Shown here: positions 46,501 through 59,696 of the stretch, in pieces | How the letters are laid out: each line of letters begins with the position of its first letter | Position numbering within the stretch: the first letter of the stretch is position 1 | From: Coptis chinensis | Lineage: Eukaryota > Streptophyta > Magnoliopsida > Ranunculales > Ranunculaceae | Length of the DNA: 64,000 nt | Direction of reading: 5' to 3' | Assembly: GCA_015680905.1 (NCBI GenBank) | Contig: CM027384.1 | Span: forward strand, 77,719,501 to 77,783,500 | The notes under the pieces: model-generated | Told to the model about the DNA's origin: nothing | What the model saw: only the letters and a program-made list of their open reading frames with translations | Databases searched by the model: none | Position numbers and translations under genes: made by a program

Positions 46501-49500
46501 GGCGATGACCCTTTAAAAACGCTTTTTTTTTTTTTTTTAATAATATTCAAAAAAAAGCTGCATGTTACGCCTTCCCACTGGCAAAAATAAAAAAAATTAA
46601 CGTGATTCATTCCAACACTTTTGGAGGTTAAACCTCTCACCAGTTCCTCAATAACTTTGATGTATATTTATTGGTATGTTTTCTAAACCTCTTATTTTTT
46701 AGTTTTTGTTAATGAATTTTATTAATTATAATTCAATTTTGTATGTAATGAATTCGATCTATCTCTCATTTCAAGTCCATTACAATTTTAATTTGTTGCA
46801 TAAATTTTTTTGGGGGTGTCCGTAGAACTCCCAGTTTGAAACAATTGCTTCAGTGTACTCAAGAGAAGAATCCAGTGAAGGATAATTACAAGAAGTGACT
46901 TCGATACCATATTATAAGAAAAAATGAAACATGAATATTCTTTAGGCAGTTTTTCCTAATATATATTTTCCTTACAATAAACCTATTATTTTTTTTTCAT
47001 TTGTGGAGGAGATATGTAAGAAGCATATATTTGTAGCATTAGCCCAGTATACCTAATTTTCCAAAGCTAAATGATCTTATTTACATAAACTGGAAAAGAA
47101 TTTGGCTCCATGGTTGGTGGCCATTGCATTCCAGGGGCTGCAACAATTCATTTTTATGCTACCTCTACAGTTCATTTTTCCAATTAAGCCAACCTTGATC
47201 AATAAGAGAGAGAAGATCAGTCTCATTTCCTGAGGTGGGGGTGGTGTCCGTAGAACTCCCAGTTTGAAACAATTGTCCAATTATAAGAAAGGAGAATGAG
47301 TAGGCAGTAATATATATGCAATATACCTATACTTAGGAGAATGAGTTTTTCATAGTCATATGCAATCCTATGTGGCGGGATTTATACATAAACTGGAAAA
47401 GAATTTGATTTAGTCCATTAATTCCAGGGGCTGCAACATTTCATTTTTATGCTTTTTTCATTTTTGACCTCAAAATGACAGGTTTTTCCAATTTATAATA
47501 AAATACTCTTTCAATTTTTTTAGTTATGTGGCGGATTGCGGAAGACCAAATGACAGCCATATAATGTTATTTGTTCGTAATCTTTGTTCGTCTCGTCCGA
47601 CAATGTCCATCGGTCCATAACAGAAAATGGACTTTCACATCACTAACAAACAAGTAAAAGAGGGCAGAAAAACAAATTGGTGGTCATGGAAAATACTTCA
47701 CCTTCACCAGTTGTGTGCTTGTGCTCCTCTCAACAGTCCTAAGTCCAAAACCAATCTCATCGCATCATAACGCACGCTACTATTTTACAGATTCTCTATT
47801 TGGTGGCTTGACGCACACACAAGAAAATAAAAATTAATAAATGACAATAATAAACTAAAATATCAGTGCTTTGTGATTCTTAGAGTCTTAGTCACTGATC
47901 ATTGACTGATTATTATTAATGTTGGTAAATGCCTCTGTTAAAACAAATAATCAATGAGATGGACTATTTCTGACACTTGGGGTCAGATTATGAAAAGTTG
48001 AGTGATCAGTAATCCACTAGTAATCATCAGCTATAGCTCACCTTAAATTCTTCCACACTGTGAATCTGTGATGAACCTACCTACATATTATTATTTCTTT
48101 TACATGTTAGAATTTAGCAGGCAGATATAAAGAAATGAAATGAAATGATGTAGTCAAATAAGGCAATTGCTTGAGTAGGAAGATGGGGCTTTGTTACCAC
48201 TCGATTTAATCAACAGATGTAAAATTAGCATTTGTCTGAGGAAACTTTACCCCATGAGAGTTTCTTTTATGAAACATGCACATCTTGAATACAATTCAAC
48301 TTTGAAGTCTCCATGTTCGCCTAAAGTTGCAATGCACAGACTACTTTTAAGAATGCAACTTTGCACTAAGCGATCTTCTTTGCATTTGCAGATCCGGATG
48401 AAAGACATTGGCACGTCGCTTGGTTAACCCCGTATGCGCTTTACGGGTAAGGCATGTCTCGACGTATGCTTTCGCGTGATTGCTTATTTTTCCATCGCTT
48501 CTCAAGAGCTGTTTAGTCAATGTTGGGAGAAACTACATAACCATCCCCAAAGTTCTTAGGGCGCTAGAAGGTTTCTTCAACTTTTGAATCAGAAAGCAGA
48601 GCCGTACTGTTTTATTTGATAAACTGTTCCAAGGTACTTTTCTCTGAACATCTTTGGTTACCTATCATTGGTTCTGCAGTTAAAAAGAATTTATATTTGC
48701 TGCTTTTGGTTTTTGGTATTTCCAATGCTCACACTCCACTTCATCAAAGTTCTTAATAAATTCTTATATATGCTTCTAATTCGACTTAATGTTACATGTT
48801 GTATGTTTGTCTATGATGTATAAAATCATAATTTTAAGTACCTATTGTATTTTGGTTGTCTGTATTCTTGTTAGCAATTCGCGAATCGAATTTTTGAAAG
48901 GCAATACGTATAATACTTCCAAATGTTTCAAAGATTCGGAATAATTTGCGATTTTTTGCTTTGAAACGAATAATTTGGTTTTTGGCGAATTTTTCAAAAA
49001 TTCGGCTTAAAAAAAAAAAAAAAAAAAAAATTCAGCTTTTGTTATTTTTTATGTATTTTATATCCTCACTCTTATTTTAAGTGCCCCACTCTTATATTCT
49101 TAGTAATAAATTAATCCAAAAGTTTTGTTTTTATACTTTTTGGACAATATTTAAATTGTCATGTCATGGTGTGTGTATTTTGAGGTGTAAACTGTAATTT
49201 CAATCCAAGAACAAATAAATGAAGGTACTTATACAGACCGTTCAATTGGTTTTAATGTTTTTGTAGCTAAATTGTTTGGATATGTTTGTTATGTTGTAAA
49301 GAATGACAACTATTATTAATATTTATTAACATAATATCACCAATTTTTTACTTTTGAATTTTCACAACAAAACGTTTAAAACACATATTAATTAAACACC
49401 ACATAATTGCCATATTACGAATTTTTGACCAAATATTTGACCATACTATTTTTTTGAGTCACTAAATAATACTTGAACTAGCCACTCAAAATAGTAATGT

Positions 49501-49734
49501 CTCGTTGACGGAAAATCTGCCTGTAAATATGAATTGGCCGCTACATCTGTCATAAAGTTTTTTGAACATTGTTTTATACCTTATAAGTACAAATAAAAAT
49601 ATTTTGGAGTGAAAGAGTGATTTCTCCTCCCTATCACTTTCTTATTTGTTTATTTGAAAAAGATTGAACTTCTAATCAGATCATAGTTGGAGTTAACTAA
49701 TTTATCTGAGTCCGGCTAGTACCAAGAAAAGACT
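46501..49734. other. Spacer between RLK copies, with internal duplication
   Basis: No intact gene. A T-run (46524-46539) marks the truncated RLK 5' end. A roughly 400-bp block (46810-47150) is repeated in degenerate form at 47240-47460 (shared GTCCGTAGAACTCCCAGTTT and TAAACTGGAAAAGAATTTG). The part 47680-48200 matches the 3' flank of RLK copy 1. An A-run (49010-49030) follows. Confidence 0.6.
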
Positions 49735-50105
49735 CTTCGATTGCGTGCAATTTCCTACTGACGTCTCTCATATCCGTTCTCTCTGCCAGTGAATTCACAG
49801 AACATGCAACCCCAATTCTGATAAGCGCTATATATGCACTGTAGCAGTTATGTTCTATCATTTCCATTTCTGATGATATTAGTATTTCCTAGTGTTTTAT
49901 CTTCTTAAGATAAAAGTATTGGATCTACAATCTTTATAAGTTGATCTTACAAAGAGTTGTTTGCATAATTTTGAAGGCTCAGACCGTCTTTAAACATTTC
50001 ATCAGTACGTCTCCTTCCTATGAACATTTCTAACACCAGGATGATGTAACTGTAGACATCACCTTGAATAGATGCCTCACCACCCATGCCATATCCTACA
50101 ATGTA
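49735..50105 (-). pseudogene. LRR-RLK kinase C-terminal fragment, copy 2
   Basis: The minus strand reads GYGMGGEASIQGDVYSY, then LEMFIGRRRTDEMFKDGL and a degraded tail matching RIGVACS and RMDMRDV of copy 1 in shifted frames. It corresponds to the last exon of copy 1 and is more decayed. The rest of the receptor is absent. Confidence 0.8.
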
Positions 50106-50829
50106 CATCCACCACTAGTTTCCATTAAAGCATTTACTAGCTAAGTACATTGAATCAAAAACTATTTAGCGTACCCAAAAAGAATAATAAAATAATAACA
50201 CAACACTTTCCATCTGTTATTTATGACCACTCACACAAGCAGTAGCCAAGTATTAAAACAGTCCTTAGGGTTTAGAAGAAAAACAAAATCAGGGACGGAA
50301 AAAAAAATTAGATTGATCAAAGTTGGTAGTTTTTGGCGGACACCAACAACATTTATTTGAACACAGTTAATTGTCCCTTCTAAGGTGTTGCAGAATGCAC
50401 ATGTAATACATTTGCATTTCACAAATATATGGCTATATAGTAAGATACTAGCTTTCCAACCCGTCCTACGAATGGGTGCCCTTATATTAAATTATTGTAA
50501 AAAATATTAGCAACTATACATAGCTATGATATATGAAAATTATATTAGTTAGTCATTTAAATTTCTTGTACCACTCTCTATAAAAATAAGCATCAAACCT
50601 TGATAAAACTCATCGACTTCTTTTTGTTGTTAGGTTTAATAATGGAAGTTTGATTGAAGTTTTATGAGAATGTCCAATGTGACGAAAATAATATTGAAGC
50701 TACTTGAATAGCATGACATTCTTAATCATAATAAAAAATTTATGATAAACACTACTTCAAATGCAAAACTATATTTGTCGAGACATTTATTCCTACGGGC
50801 CCCTACATATAATACAAACATGTGTTAGG

Positions 50830-52260
50830 GTTATTAGTTCAATGCATTTGCATCAAGTTTCTGATTTTCCATTAATTATTCTTTGATGTTAGTTCAATGT
50901 AGTACATTGCATTCAGTTTTCAATTTCTCATTAATTATTCTTTGATGTTAGTTCAATCCAGTTGCATCAAGTTTTCGATTTCCCGTTAATTATTATTTGA
51001 GGTTAGTTCAGTGCAATTGCATCCACTTTATAATTTCCCGTTAGTTATTCATTATAGTTAATTCATTACAGTTGCATCCAATTTTCGATGTTCGTTAATT
51101 AGTCTATGAGATTAGTTTAATGTATTTGCATCCAGGTTCCAATCTCCCGTTAATTACTCTTTGAGATTAGTTCAATACATCTGTATCCAGATTTTGATTT
51201 TCCGTTATTTATATTTTAAGGTTTGTTGAATGCAGTTGCATCCAATTTTTATTTTAAGTTATTTATTTTTGAGGTTAGTTCAATGCAATTTGCATCCAAT
51301 TTTGCATCCAGGTTTTCGATTTCTTCAATTAATTATTATTAACGGTTAGTTCAATACATTTGCATCCAATTTTCAATTTCATATTACATTTGCATCCAAT
51401 TTTCAATTTCATGTTAATTGTTCTTTGAGGTCAGTTCAATGCATTTGCATCCAGTTTTTGATTTCTCGTTTATTATTTGATAAGATTACATTTGCATCTA
51501 GTACCTGATTTTCAGTTAATTATTGTTTGAGGTTAGTTCAATGAATTTACATCTAGTTTTCGATTTCCCGTTAATTATTTCTTGAGGTTAGTTCAATGCA
51601 TTTGCATCCAATTTATTATTTATGCTTTGAGGTTGGTTCGATGCAATTACATTCGATTTCTGATTTCCCGTTAACTATTCTTTGAGGTTATTTCAATGTA
51701 TATTTGTATTTAGTTTATGATTTCCCACCAATTATTCTATGAGGTTAGTTCAATGCAGTTGCATTCGATCGATTTTTGATTTTCTGTTAATTATTTTGTG
51801 AGTTTAGTTCAATGTATTTGTATCCAGTTTCTGGTTTCCCATTAATTATTATTTGAGGTTTTATGTATTTGCATACCGTTTACAATTTCCCATTAAATAT
51901 TTTTCAAGGATTTGCATCCAATTTCTAATTTTCCGTTAGTTATTCTCTGACGTTAGTTTAATGCAATTGCATCCAGTTTCCGATTTCTAGTTAATTACTT
52001 TTTGAGTTTAGTTTATTGTATTTGCATAAAGTTTTTGATTTCCCGTTAATTACTCTTTGAGCTTAATTATGTATTTGAATCCAGTTTTTGATTTCCTTTT
52101 AATTATCTAATGTGGTGTATAATACCAACTTCTAATTTTCTCCATCTCAGAGTGTCCTTGCAAACATGACATAAAAAATAAATTATGTTTGATTTACCAT
52201 GTTCGATCATCAAAGATTATCCAGTTTCCGATTTCCCATTAATTATTCTTTAAATTATGC
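50830..52260. repeat. 55-bp minisatellite, block 1
   Basis: The consensus opens TTAGTTCAATGCATTTGCAT, continues CCAGTTTCTGATTTCCCG and closes TTAATTATTCTTTGAGG. The length corresponds to roughly 25 units, many diverged or shortened. Confidence 0.93.
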
Positions 52261-52625
52261 ATGACTCACTATGTGGAATCTGTAAAGTTTATCTACGAAC
52301 GGGTGTTGTTATATTAATTATTTAAAAAAATATTAACAAATATGCAGAACTATTATATATTAATATTATATTGATCATTCATCCAAATTTCTTATAAAGT
52401 GAAAACTTCACTCTCCATTAAAAAAAATTCACATTTGATAAAACTCTTCAACTTCATTTTGTTATTTAATAATAGAAGCTTGATTAAAGTTTTGTGAGAT
52501 TGCCTAATAAGGCGAAGTTCATATATATTGAAGCTACTTGAATAGCAAGGAGTTACCAAACATACGGAAAGAGATAAGATAAACACAATTTTAAATGCAA
52601 AATTATACTTATCGAGACATTCTCA

Positions 52626-53340
52626 CAATGAGGTTAGTTCAATGCATTTGTATCCAATTTCTGATTTCCCGTTAATTATTCTGTGGTATTAGTTTAAAGC
52701 ATTTGCATCCAATTTCTGATTTCTCGTTTATTATTTGATAAGATTGCATTTGCATCTAGTTTCCAATTTCCTGTTAATTATTGTTTGATGTTAGTTCAAT
52801 GAATTTGCATCCAGCTTTCGATTTCTCGTTAAATATTTCTTGAGGTTAGTTCAATGTATTTGCATCCAGTTTATTTTTTGAGATTAGTACAGTGCAGTTG
52901 CATCCGATTTTCGATTTTCTATTAATTATTCTTTAGATTAGTACCACGCATTTGTATCATGTTTCCAATTTATAATTAATTTTTCTTTGAGGTTTGTTCA
53001 ATGCAGTTGCATCCAGTTTCTGATTTTCCGTTAATTTAATCTTTGAGGGTTAGTTCAATGCATTTGCATCCAATTTCTGATTTCCCGACAATTATTTTTT
53101 TATGTTAGTTTGATGTATTTGCATCCAAGTTTTGATTTCTAATTAATTATTTTTTGAGATTAGTTTAATGTAGTTGTATCCATATTTCGATTTTCTATTA
53201 ATTACGTTTTATGATTAGTTTAATGTTTGCATTTGCATCCAGTTTCTGATTTTCTGTTAAATTTTATTTGAGGTTAGTTCAATGCATGTGCATCCAATTT
53301 TCGGTTCCCCATTAATTGTTTTTTGACGTTAGTTTCATTC
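52626..53340. repeat. 55-bp minisatellite, block 2
   Basis: Same unit as block 1, about 13 units by length, following the second core copy. Confidence 0.92.
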
Positions 53341-53544
53341 AGTATTATATATATTTTAAAATATTTGTCATTATTGCTTTGTCGTTATTTTAGTTTATTT
53401 TTCATAATCAACTTGCCTATGAATGGTGCCGTTATATTAAATTATTATGAAAAATATTTGTAACTATATAGAGCTATGAGATACGAATATTATATTGATC
53501 ACTCATCTAAATTTTATCCAACGTGAAATCCCCACTCTCCATAA

Positions 53545-53610
53545 AAAAAAAAAAAAAAAAACAAAACAAAACAAAAAAACAAAACAAAACAAAAAAAACA
53601 AAACAAAAAC
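53545..53610. repeat. A-rich (AAAAC)n-like tract
   Basis: An A-run and imperfect AAAAC units inside the third core copy, replacing a shorter A-run in the other two. Confidence 0.85.
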
Positions 53611-53825
53611 CCTTAATTTGATAAATCTCTTGGACTTATTTTTGTTGTTTAATAATAGAATTTTAGTTGAAGTTATGTGAAAATGTTCAATGAAGCGAAG
53701 ATGATATTGAAGCTACTTGAAAATCAATAAATTCCCAAATATAAGAAAAGAAATATGATAAACATCATTTTCAATGCAAAACTATACTTGTCGAGACATC
53801 CCCACTACGTATAATACAACTATGT

Positions 53826-54185
53826 TATTTTTGAGATTAGTTCAATGCATTTATATCAAGTTTCCGATTTCTCATTAATTATTCTTTGAGTTAAGTTAAG
53901 TATATTTAGTTGCATCCAGTTTAATTATTTTTTTAGGTTAGTTCAATACATTTGATCCAGTTTCCAATTTTTCGTTAATTATTTTTCGAGGTTAGTTCAG
54001 TGCAGTTGCATCCAATTTTAGAATTCCCGTTAACTATTCATTGAGGTTAATTCAATGTATTTGTATACAGTTTCTGATTTCCAGTTAAATATTTTTGATA
54101 TATCATTATTCTTCGAGGTTGGTTCAACACAGTTGCATCTAGTATATGATTTCCTGTTAGTTATTCTGAGATTAGTTCAGGGTTT
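53826..54185. repeat. 55-bp minisatellite, block 3
   Basis: About six or seven diverged units following the third core copy. The array ends near GAGATTAGTTCAGGG. Confidence 0.9.
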
Positions 54186-57100
54186 AGGGTAGCGTATGTT
54201 AAGTTTTTGTGGGTCATTCTAGCTCAGAATGGGCTAGGTCATGGTCTTGCAGAATGGGTTCGTTTAAATATGTCGTAACATTGTTTGAACAAAGTGTAAG
54301 AGTTGTTTGGATGTACGAACAACATATCCAGCAAAAAAAATGTATGAACAACGTGAAGCCCAAACTGTTCTAATAATGTATGTATTGTACGAAAGGCCAC
54401 ACTTTGGCCCATATAGTCCATGAATTCGTTGGACTTTTATGATGGCGTAATCGTCTAGACATCGAGTTATCCATAAAGTCATTTGGGCCTCACTGTTTAT
54501 TTTTAAAAAAAAGACCAACATGTACTCTTGTCTGTTGAGTGTTGACACAATGACACATGTTATGAAGTAGATAAAGTTCAGCTGACTTAAGGAAATGTTA
54601 TCTTTTCTTTTCTTTTCTTTTCTTTGTACCTCTTTGGTCCTCTCTATCACATGTACCTACTACGTCCATTTTATCCAGTTTTTTGTCCAGGACTCATGTG
54701 AAAACCAATACTCCAGAGCACCAAACAATTGCAATTGCTTGCAGAAAGTAAAATTTTTCACCGCAAGTCGTTTAGGTGCTTATCCCCTATCTTAGTCATT
54801 AGTTACTAAACAATAAACAGGCACAAACAATTTATAATTGACAACTTTTGTCCCTACTTTTTGTGGATTGTAAAGTTAATAACTGATGATACATGATGGT
54901 ACATATTGGCTGATAGGCACACATAACTGTGTCTATTACATAACCATTTGTTCTTGCAAAATTTCAGTATAATATTCGACCATTATTTCAAATATGAATG
55001 TGCTTACAAACTAATCATCACTAACCATATAACAACTGTAGATGCCATGTCATTCTTCACATCAAGCCAAGCTATCTGAGAAGTGGCATTACTTTTTTGA
55101 CCAACTTCTCTGCCTTCTCCGTCAATCCTTCCCCACCAACAATACATATTTGTCTTGTAAGTGCAAGTCATGTGTGATTGTATTGACTCTGATGTTTGTT
55201 TTCCAATCTTCATTGCAGCTGCATGAGAACATAATGGTAGGTAAAATGGACAAATGAATCAGTGCTTTTTATCGATGAACTGTACATATGCATATATGAT
55301 ATGCTTTAGTTGAAAGAAATAAAGGGGGATGTATATGTATAGCTTTCTTACCATTCTTGTAAAAATAAACCATTTTACATTCAAACTAAATAGCTATAAC
55401 TGGAGATATGCAAATATGCAATTACACAAAAATAACGAAAATAGCACCTTAGTTCAAATGATATAAACAGGAAGTGCCATATATCAGCTCAACCAATATG
55501 GTGGCTTGAGGGGTAATTTTGCGTAAGCAGGAAAATTACTTTAAAAAAAGGTGCTTCATAACCATAATAGTAGAATGCAAGGAAATGAAACGAATGAACA
55601 CCTAAGATATCTTGATCAGGCAAAATGAATGTCTAGTACGTGCAAAAACAACACCGATACTCTAAAAGCACCAAGCGTATTATTAGATAGGCAGATAGCA
55701 ATGATAGAAAAACCCTAATATAGTAAGCAATAAGATAGTTATTGCGGCATACTTAAACTTTTAGTTTGAGAAATAACAACTTTTTTGAAAAACCCATGAA
55801 AATGTGGGGCTTTTACAAATGAGTTATGATTGACTTCAAGTTTCATAAGAGAACTTTTGGACTGCACATTTCTAAGTTCTAATTATGACAAAAGTAGAAA
55901 CTCCATTCAAAATGCCTAAGACACCCCCACCCCTCTCTAAAGTTAATTCTCAAGTCTAAGTACTATTAGTCCATAGTTCAGCTCTAGCCCCTGCTCACAT
56001 CCCAAGGAACTAATGCATCTGCTCATATAGAAATGGAATCCAACACAACTTATGTAATTAAAGATTTTTAATCTATCAAACAAAAAAAAAATCTGCCAAA
56101 CCACTCGTGTCTATATTGTTGTCACTAAATGCCCACTAAAACATTGGCTTGCAGCAAACCAACTTTCGATTTACTAATTAATCTTTACAAACTTGCAGAC
56201 TTTTAACACAATAGCTACAAAAGCTTGGCAGAGTAGCAAGATAAAGCACATCAGCAGTTAAGGTGCAAGCAGAGATGAACAACCACATCCAACACATAAA
56301 CTTCATTTGTAGCTCTTTAATATGGGTCCTTACTCCCTGTCTCTATCAACCACTCTAAACTGCATGTTTCTTAAATTAGGTCTACTCAAATGAAATAAAC
56401 AAATATATATCAAAAATCAAAAAATAAAAAGTATAACATGCATCTAACTATCTAACTATCAATCAATGGAGTTCATAGTCCTGGATACGCACCGACTTGT
56501 AGTAAAAATACCCTTTGAATTCTGATTGGTCTATTAACACTTGCAACTTTAACCCAAATTATCATTTCAAATCGTCTCAACAACAGGGAACTACTATAAT
56601 AAATACAATGCAAGAAGAAATTACATAGTGGTCCGAGAGAGTACAATAAGACTCAAAATATTCGTTATGTGAAAGAGGACAATGCAATAGACAGGGAGAT
56701 CGAACACACAACAATAAGACTCAAGTATTCGTTATGTGAAAGAGGACAATAGGCAGCGAGATCGAACACAACAACAAAAAGAGAACCTTCAAGTAAGGTA
56801 TGCCTTATAGAATTGCATAAACTTCGAAAGCATTTATAAACAATTTATTTAGTTAAAATTACACTTTGCAAAGGTCATACCATCATATATCCAATCACAT
56901 TGCAGAAACTTTAAATAAGTAGTATGTAGAGCTGAAGTATGCCCTACATATAAGCTTATAAGGAGAATAATTATTTTCCCTATTTTTACCCCGTCATTGC
57001 ACTTCGGACAATCGTCCATATCATCATAAGGAGCACCTCCCTTTCGAGGTACCAAAATGGTCAGTTGTTAATTAATCCTTAATGCAACACAAAATAACAA

Positions 57101-57466
57101 TCCAGACCAAATTGAAACAATTATGGGCACCCACTATTTCATTGTGAACTATAGAATACTCAATTAGAAGACCATAACCATTTCTATTCTCACATCATTG
57201 TGAATCAAGAGCAATAAAAATCTCAATCTCAATTCCACAAATCTTCAAACACCTACATTTTCAATATCAAACAAATCAAGGGAGACAACATAAAGATGAA
57301 CACTCAATTGAAAGACCTTGTTCGAAACTAACAAAAAAGTATCTATTTTTAGCGTATTACATTGTAGATGAAGAACAAAACAAACTCCACAAATGATCAA
57401 AATCCTAAATCGATCTAACAAAAAATAAGTAAATAGAAACAACAAAAATAAAAAAAAAAAAAATGC
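54186..57466. other. Gene-free AT-rich spacer
   Basis: Only short ORFs without recognisable domains. It contains a (CTTTT)n tract at 54601-54625. I looked for downstream exons of the aminotransferase fragment on the minus strand and found none. Confidence 0.55.
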
Positions 57467-57681
57467 TTATAGGTTTCTGATAGTAATGAAACAAAGAAGG
57501 CCCAAGAAACTTTTTCCCCTTCTCAAAAACTTGATCAACTGATGGGCCATTGTACTTCTTCGGCTCGTAAGCAAAACGTGGAATTTTTGGAGTAGAAACC
57601 GATGAGAATCTACAAAGAGACAGTTGCTAAACTTATTATTTGATTCCAATGTTTTCTTCAATAGACTCCTTTGGAACACCA
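57467..57681 (-). pseudogene. Alanine-glyoxylate aminotransferase 2-like gene, N-terminal exon only
   Basis: The start ATG (57681-57679) opens [19 protein letters not shown], a presequence-like mitochondrial targeting start. After a frameshift near 57620 the homologous frame continues [10 protein letters not shown], then [20 protein letters not shown] and [14 protein letters not shown]. This matches the N-terminus of plant AGT2-type class III aminotransferases. The exon runs into a T-rich stretch without a GT donor, and no PLP-binding exons follow, so it is a fragment. Confidence 0.6.
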
Positions 57682-58063
57682 TGATCGCAAACGATTCAAA
57701 ATATTAAAACTTGGTAGAGAGAGAATAAGAAGAGAGAGAGAATGGGGAAGTGAGAAGTGAAGTGAAGTTGGTGCCAATTTTATACGAGAAAATAGCAAAT
57801 CATCGTCAAGGTGGGGAAGTTATCAAGGGTTTTGGGGTTTTGAATGAGTGGCGAGAGAGAAAAAGAGGGTGCAGGGTTAATTTAGATGCGACTCTTTTTA
57901 GTTTTCGCAGTTTTTTTCTCCTACTTTATCGTAATTAGTCTGGACACGTGGACACTCTAGCAACGCTTTCTCAATTGAGAGGGGAGAGCTATAATATATA
58001 TATATATAGATAAATGAAATATTAAATCTTAGATTATTAATATGATAAACACAAGGAGTACCA
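57682..58063. other. Short spacer upstream of the aminotransferase fragment
   Basis: GA-rich leader (57716-57745), then AT-rich DNA. A 62-codon plus-strand ORF (57750-57938) has no recognisable family. Confidence 0.5.
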
Positions 58064-58791
58064 TGTGTGAGGGACTAATATACACAACCAATGTATATTA
58101 TACACGTGTCCAGCATAAACAGAAATATCCTACCGACCTCATGTCCTCGTCCTCCGAGCTCGCTTCATTAGCAACTCGCCTCATTGTGTGAGGGACTAAT
58201 ATATACAACCAATGTATATTATACATGTGTCAATATTCTACCGACCTCATGTCCTCGTCCTCCGAGCTCGCTTCATTAGCAACTTGCCTCATGTAGATTG
58301 TCCATTTCAGCTCGTACTACAAGCAACGACATCATCACCCGATCTAAGATCTTCGCCCTACCAGCTCACTCCAGAAGAGCGCAGGTTGCACAGACGATCT
58401 CATGCAGAACGCTTTATCTCATGACATCATCCATCTTTTAGATGCAATCATTACTGAAGACTTACGTACACAAGCCATTACCGCAAATCACGAACCACTG
58501 TAACCACTCCCCATCATTACAAAATTCCTACCAACACCAGCCCGACACGCATCCTTGATCTCCACCACACATCTGTACTCGTCAGTACACGTGTCGCGCA
58601 AATCCACATGCTCAACAACTATAAATACCACCTGTATGAACTATGTCAGACCTGATTCTACTCTCCCCCAGGGGTGAGAGATATATACGTAGGCAGTTCG
58701 CTCAGAACGAACTCGGTCTTATCAATCTAATATCCACATCTCCTCCATTTAATCACAAGTTGTAAAGCCCTGACCAAACGACACCTTTACA
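58064..58791 (+). repeat. LTR of a Tat-like Ty3/gypsy element (older copy)
   Basis: Starts TGTGAGGGACTAATATAC and ends CACCTTTACA, directly followed by the primer-binding-site-type TTGGCGCCGTCT. It contains a tandem duplication (58064-58184 and 58185-58292) and a TATA candidate (CTATAAATA, about 58619). About 260 bp of internal sequence follow before the second element begins. Confidence 0.78.
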
Positions 58792-59696
58792 TTGGCGCCG
58801 TCTGTCCAATAATTAATCCTCATTCTCCTCCTAATCTTGTATGTAGAGGAAGACTAAAACACACCTTTACACCATGTCTATTGTGTATTTGTATGCGTAC
58901 AAGTTCCTAATAGAATCCCATAACTCTACATATTGCCTTGAGGCATGGATGTCTGAGTCAGTGTCTGACGACCACCCAACCCATACCATACTTTTTTTAA
59001 AATATATATTAAAACAATTAGATGTATATGAAATTCACTAGATATATTTTTGTGAGGGAGTAATATACACTTCTAGTAATATTAAGCACGTGTCCAGCAC
59101 ACCAAGACGGTAACACTCATCTATGCATCCAGGTCGCTCAAGATCAGTTCCTGCAGGTCATGCGACCTCATCAGCACCCAGAACGCTACCCCTCAGAACG
59201 TCCGCATCCAAAACGGCAAGCGTCCAGAACGCTCATATTGTCCATCACTTCAACGGCTAGTAACGTATGCATAGTTGTCACCTTAAAGACCGGAGTTGCA
59301 GATGCGCTCGCCATTACTCCATCGCAGGACGCCTTTATGGCTCTTTAAGTACCATCAAGTTTAGAACTTCACTGGACACGGGAAAGGGGGAGGCGCAAGC
59401 ACCCTCACCTATATAAAGAAAAGGAGGAGCTACGTCTGACCTGATTCAAGTTCCCCAATAGAGAACTTGATACGTAGGCATTTCGTCCATACGAACTCGG
59501 TCAATTCAATCTAATCATCCCAATCCTTTGATCAAGCCTACATTTGTAAGGATCACCAAAAATATCATTTACATTGGCGCCGTCTATGGATCGAATTACT
59601 TGAAAATTCATCTACTCAAAATTTCCATTTCTTCCAACCATCTTCATAGAATCATCAATTTTCAAGCCCACGAAGCATGAAAGCCTCTAGGTTCAA

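Larger units (their letters stand above)
50448..54185 (-). mobile_element. Helitron-like module, three tandem copies with expanded minisatellite
   Basis: A roughly 370-bp core (50457-50830) recurs at about 52292-52625 and 53405-53825, each followed on the plus strand by a minisatellite block. At the left edge, read on the minus strand, there is a short hairpin (ACCCAT...ACGGGT), seven bases, then CTAG next to T, the classical Helitron 3' signature. Core copies share TTGAAGCTACTTGAA, GATAAACA and CGAGACAT. No Rep/helicase and no clear TC 5' end was found. The Helitron assignment is inference from the terminus and the repeat architecture. Confidence 0.5.

Noticed and set aside
50830..54185. Regular spaced repeats resembling a CRISPR array
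   Set aside because: Units are contiguous 55-bp repeats without unique spacers, in a plant nuclear context. It is a minisatellite.
56849..57055. Minus-strand ORF beginning MVPRKGGAPYDDMDDCPKC as a further aminotransferase exon
   Set aside because: It does not match any part of the aminotransferase family I can recall, and its borders are not convincing.
57750..57938. 62-codon plus-strand ORF next to the aminotransferase fragment
   Set aside because: No recognisable family, low complexity, and it overlaps the likely 5' flank of the minus-strand gene.
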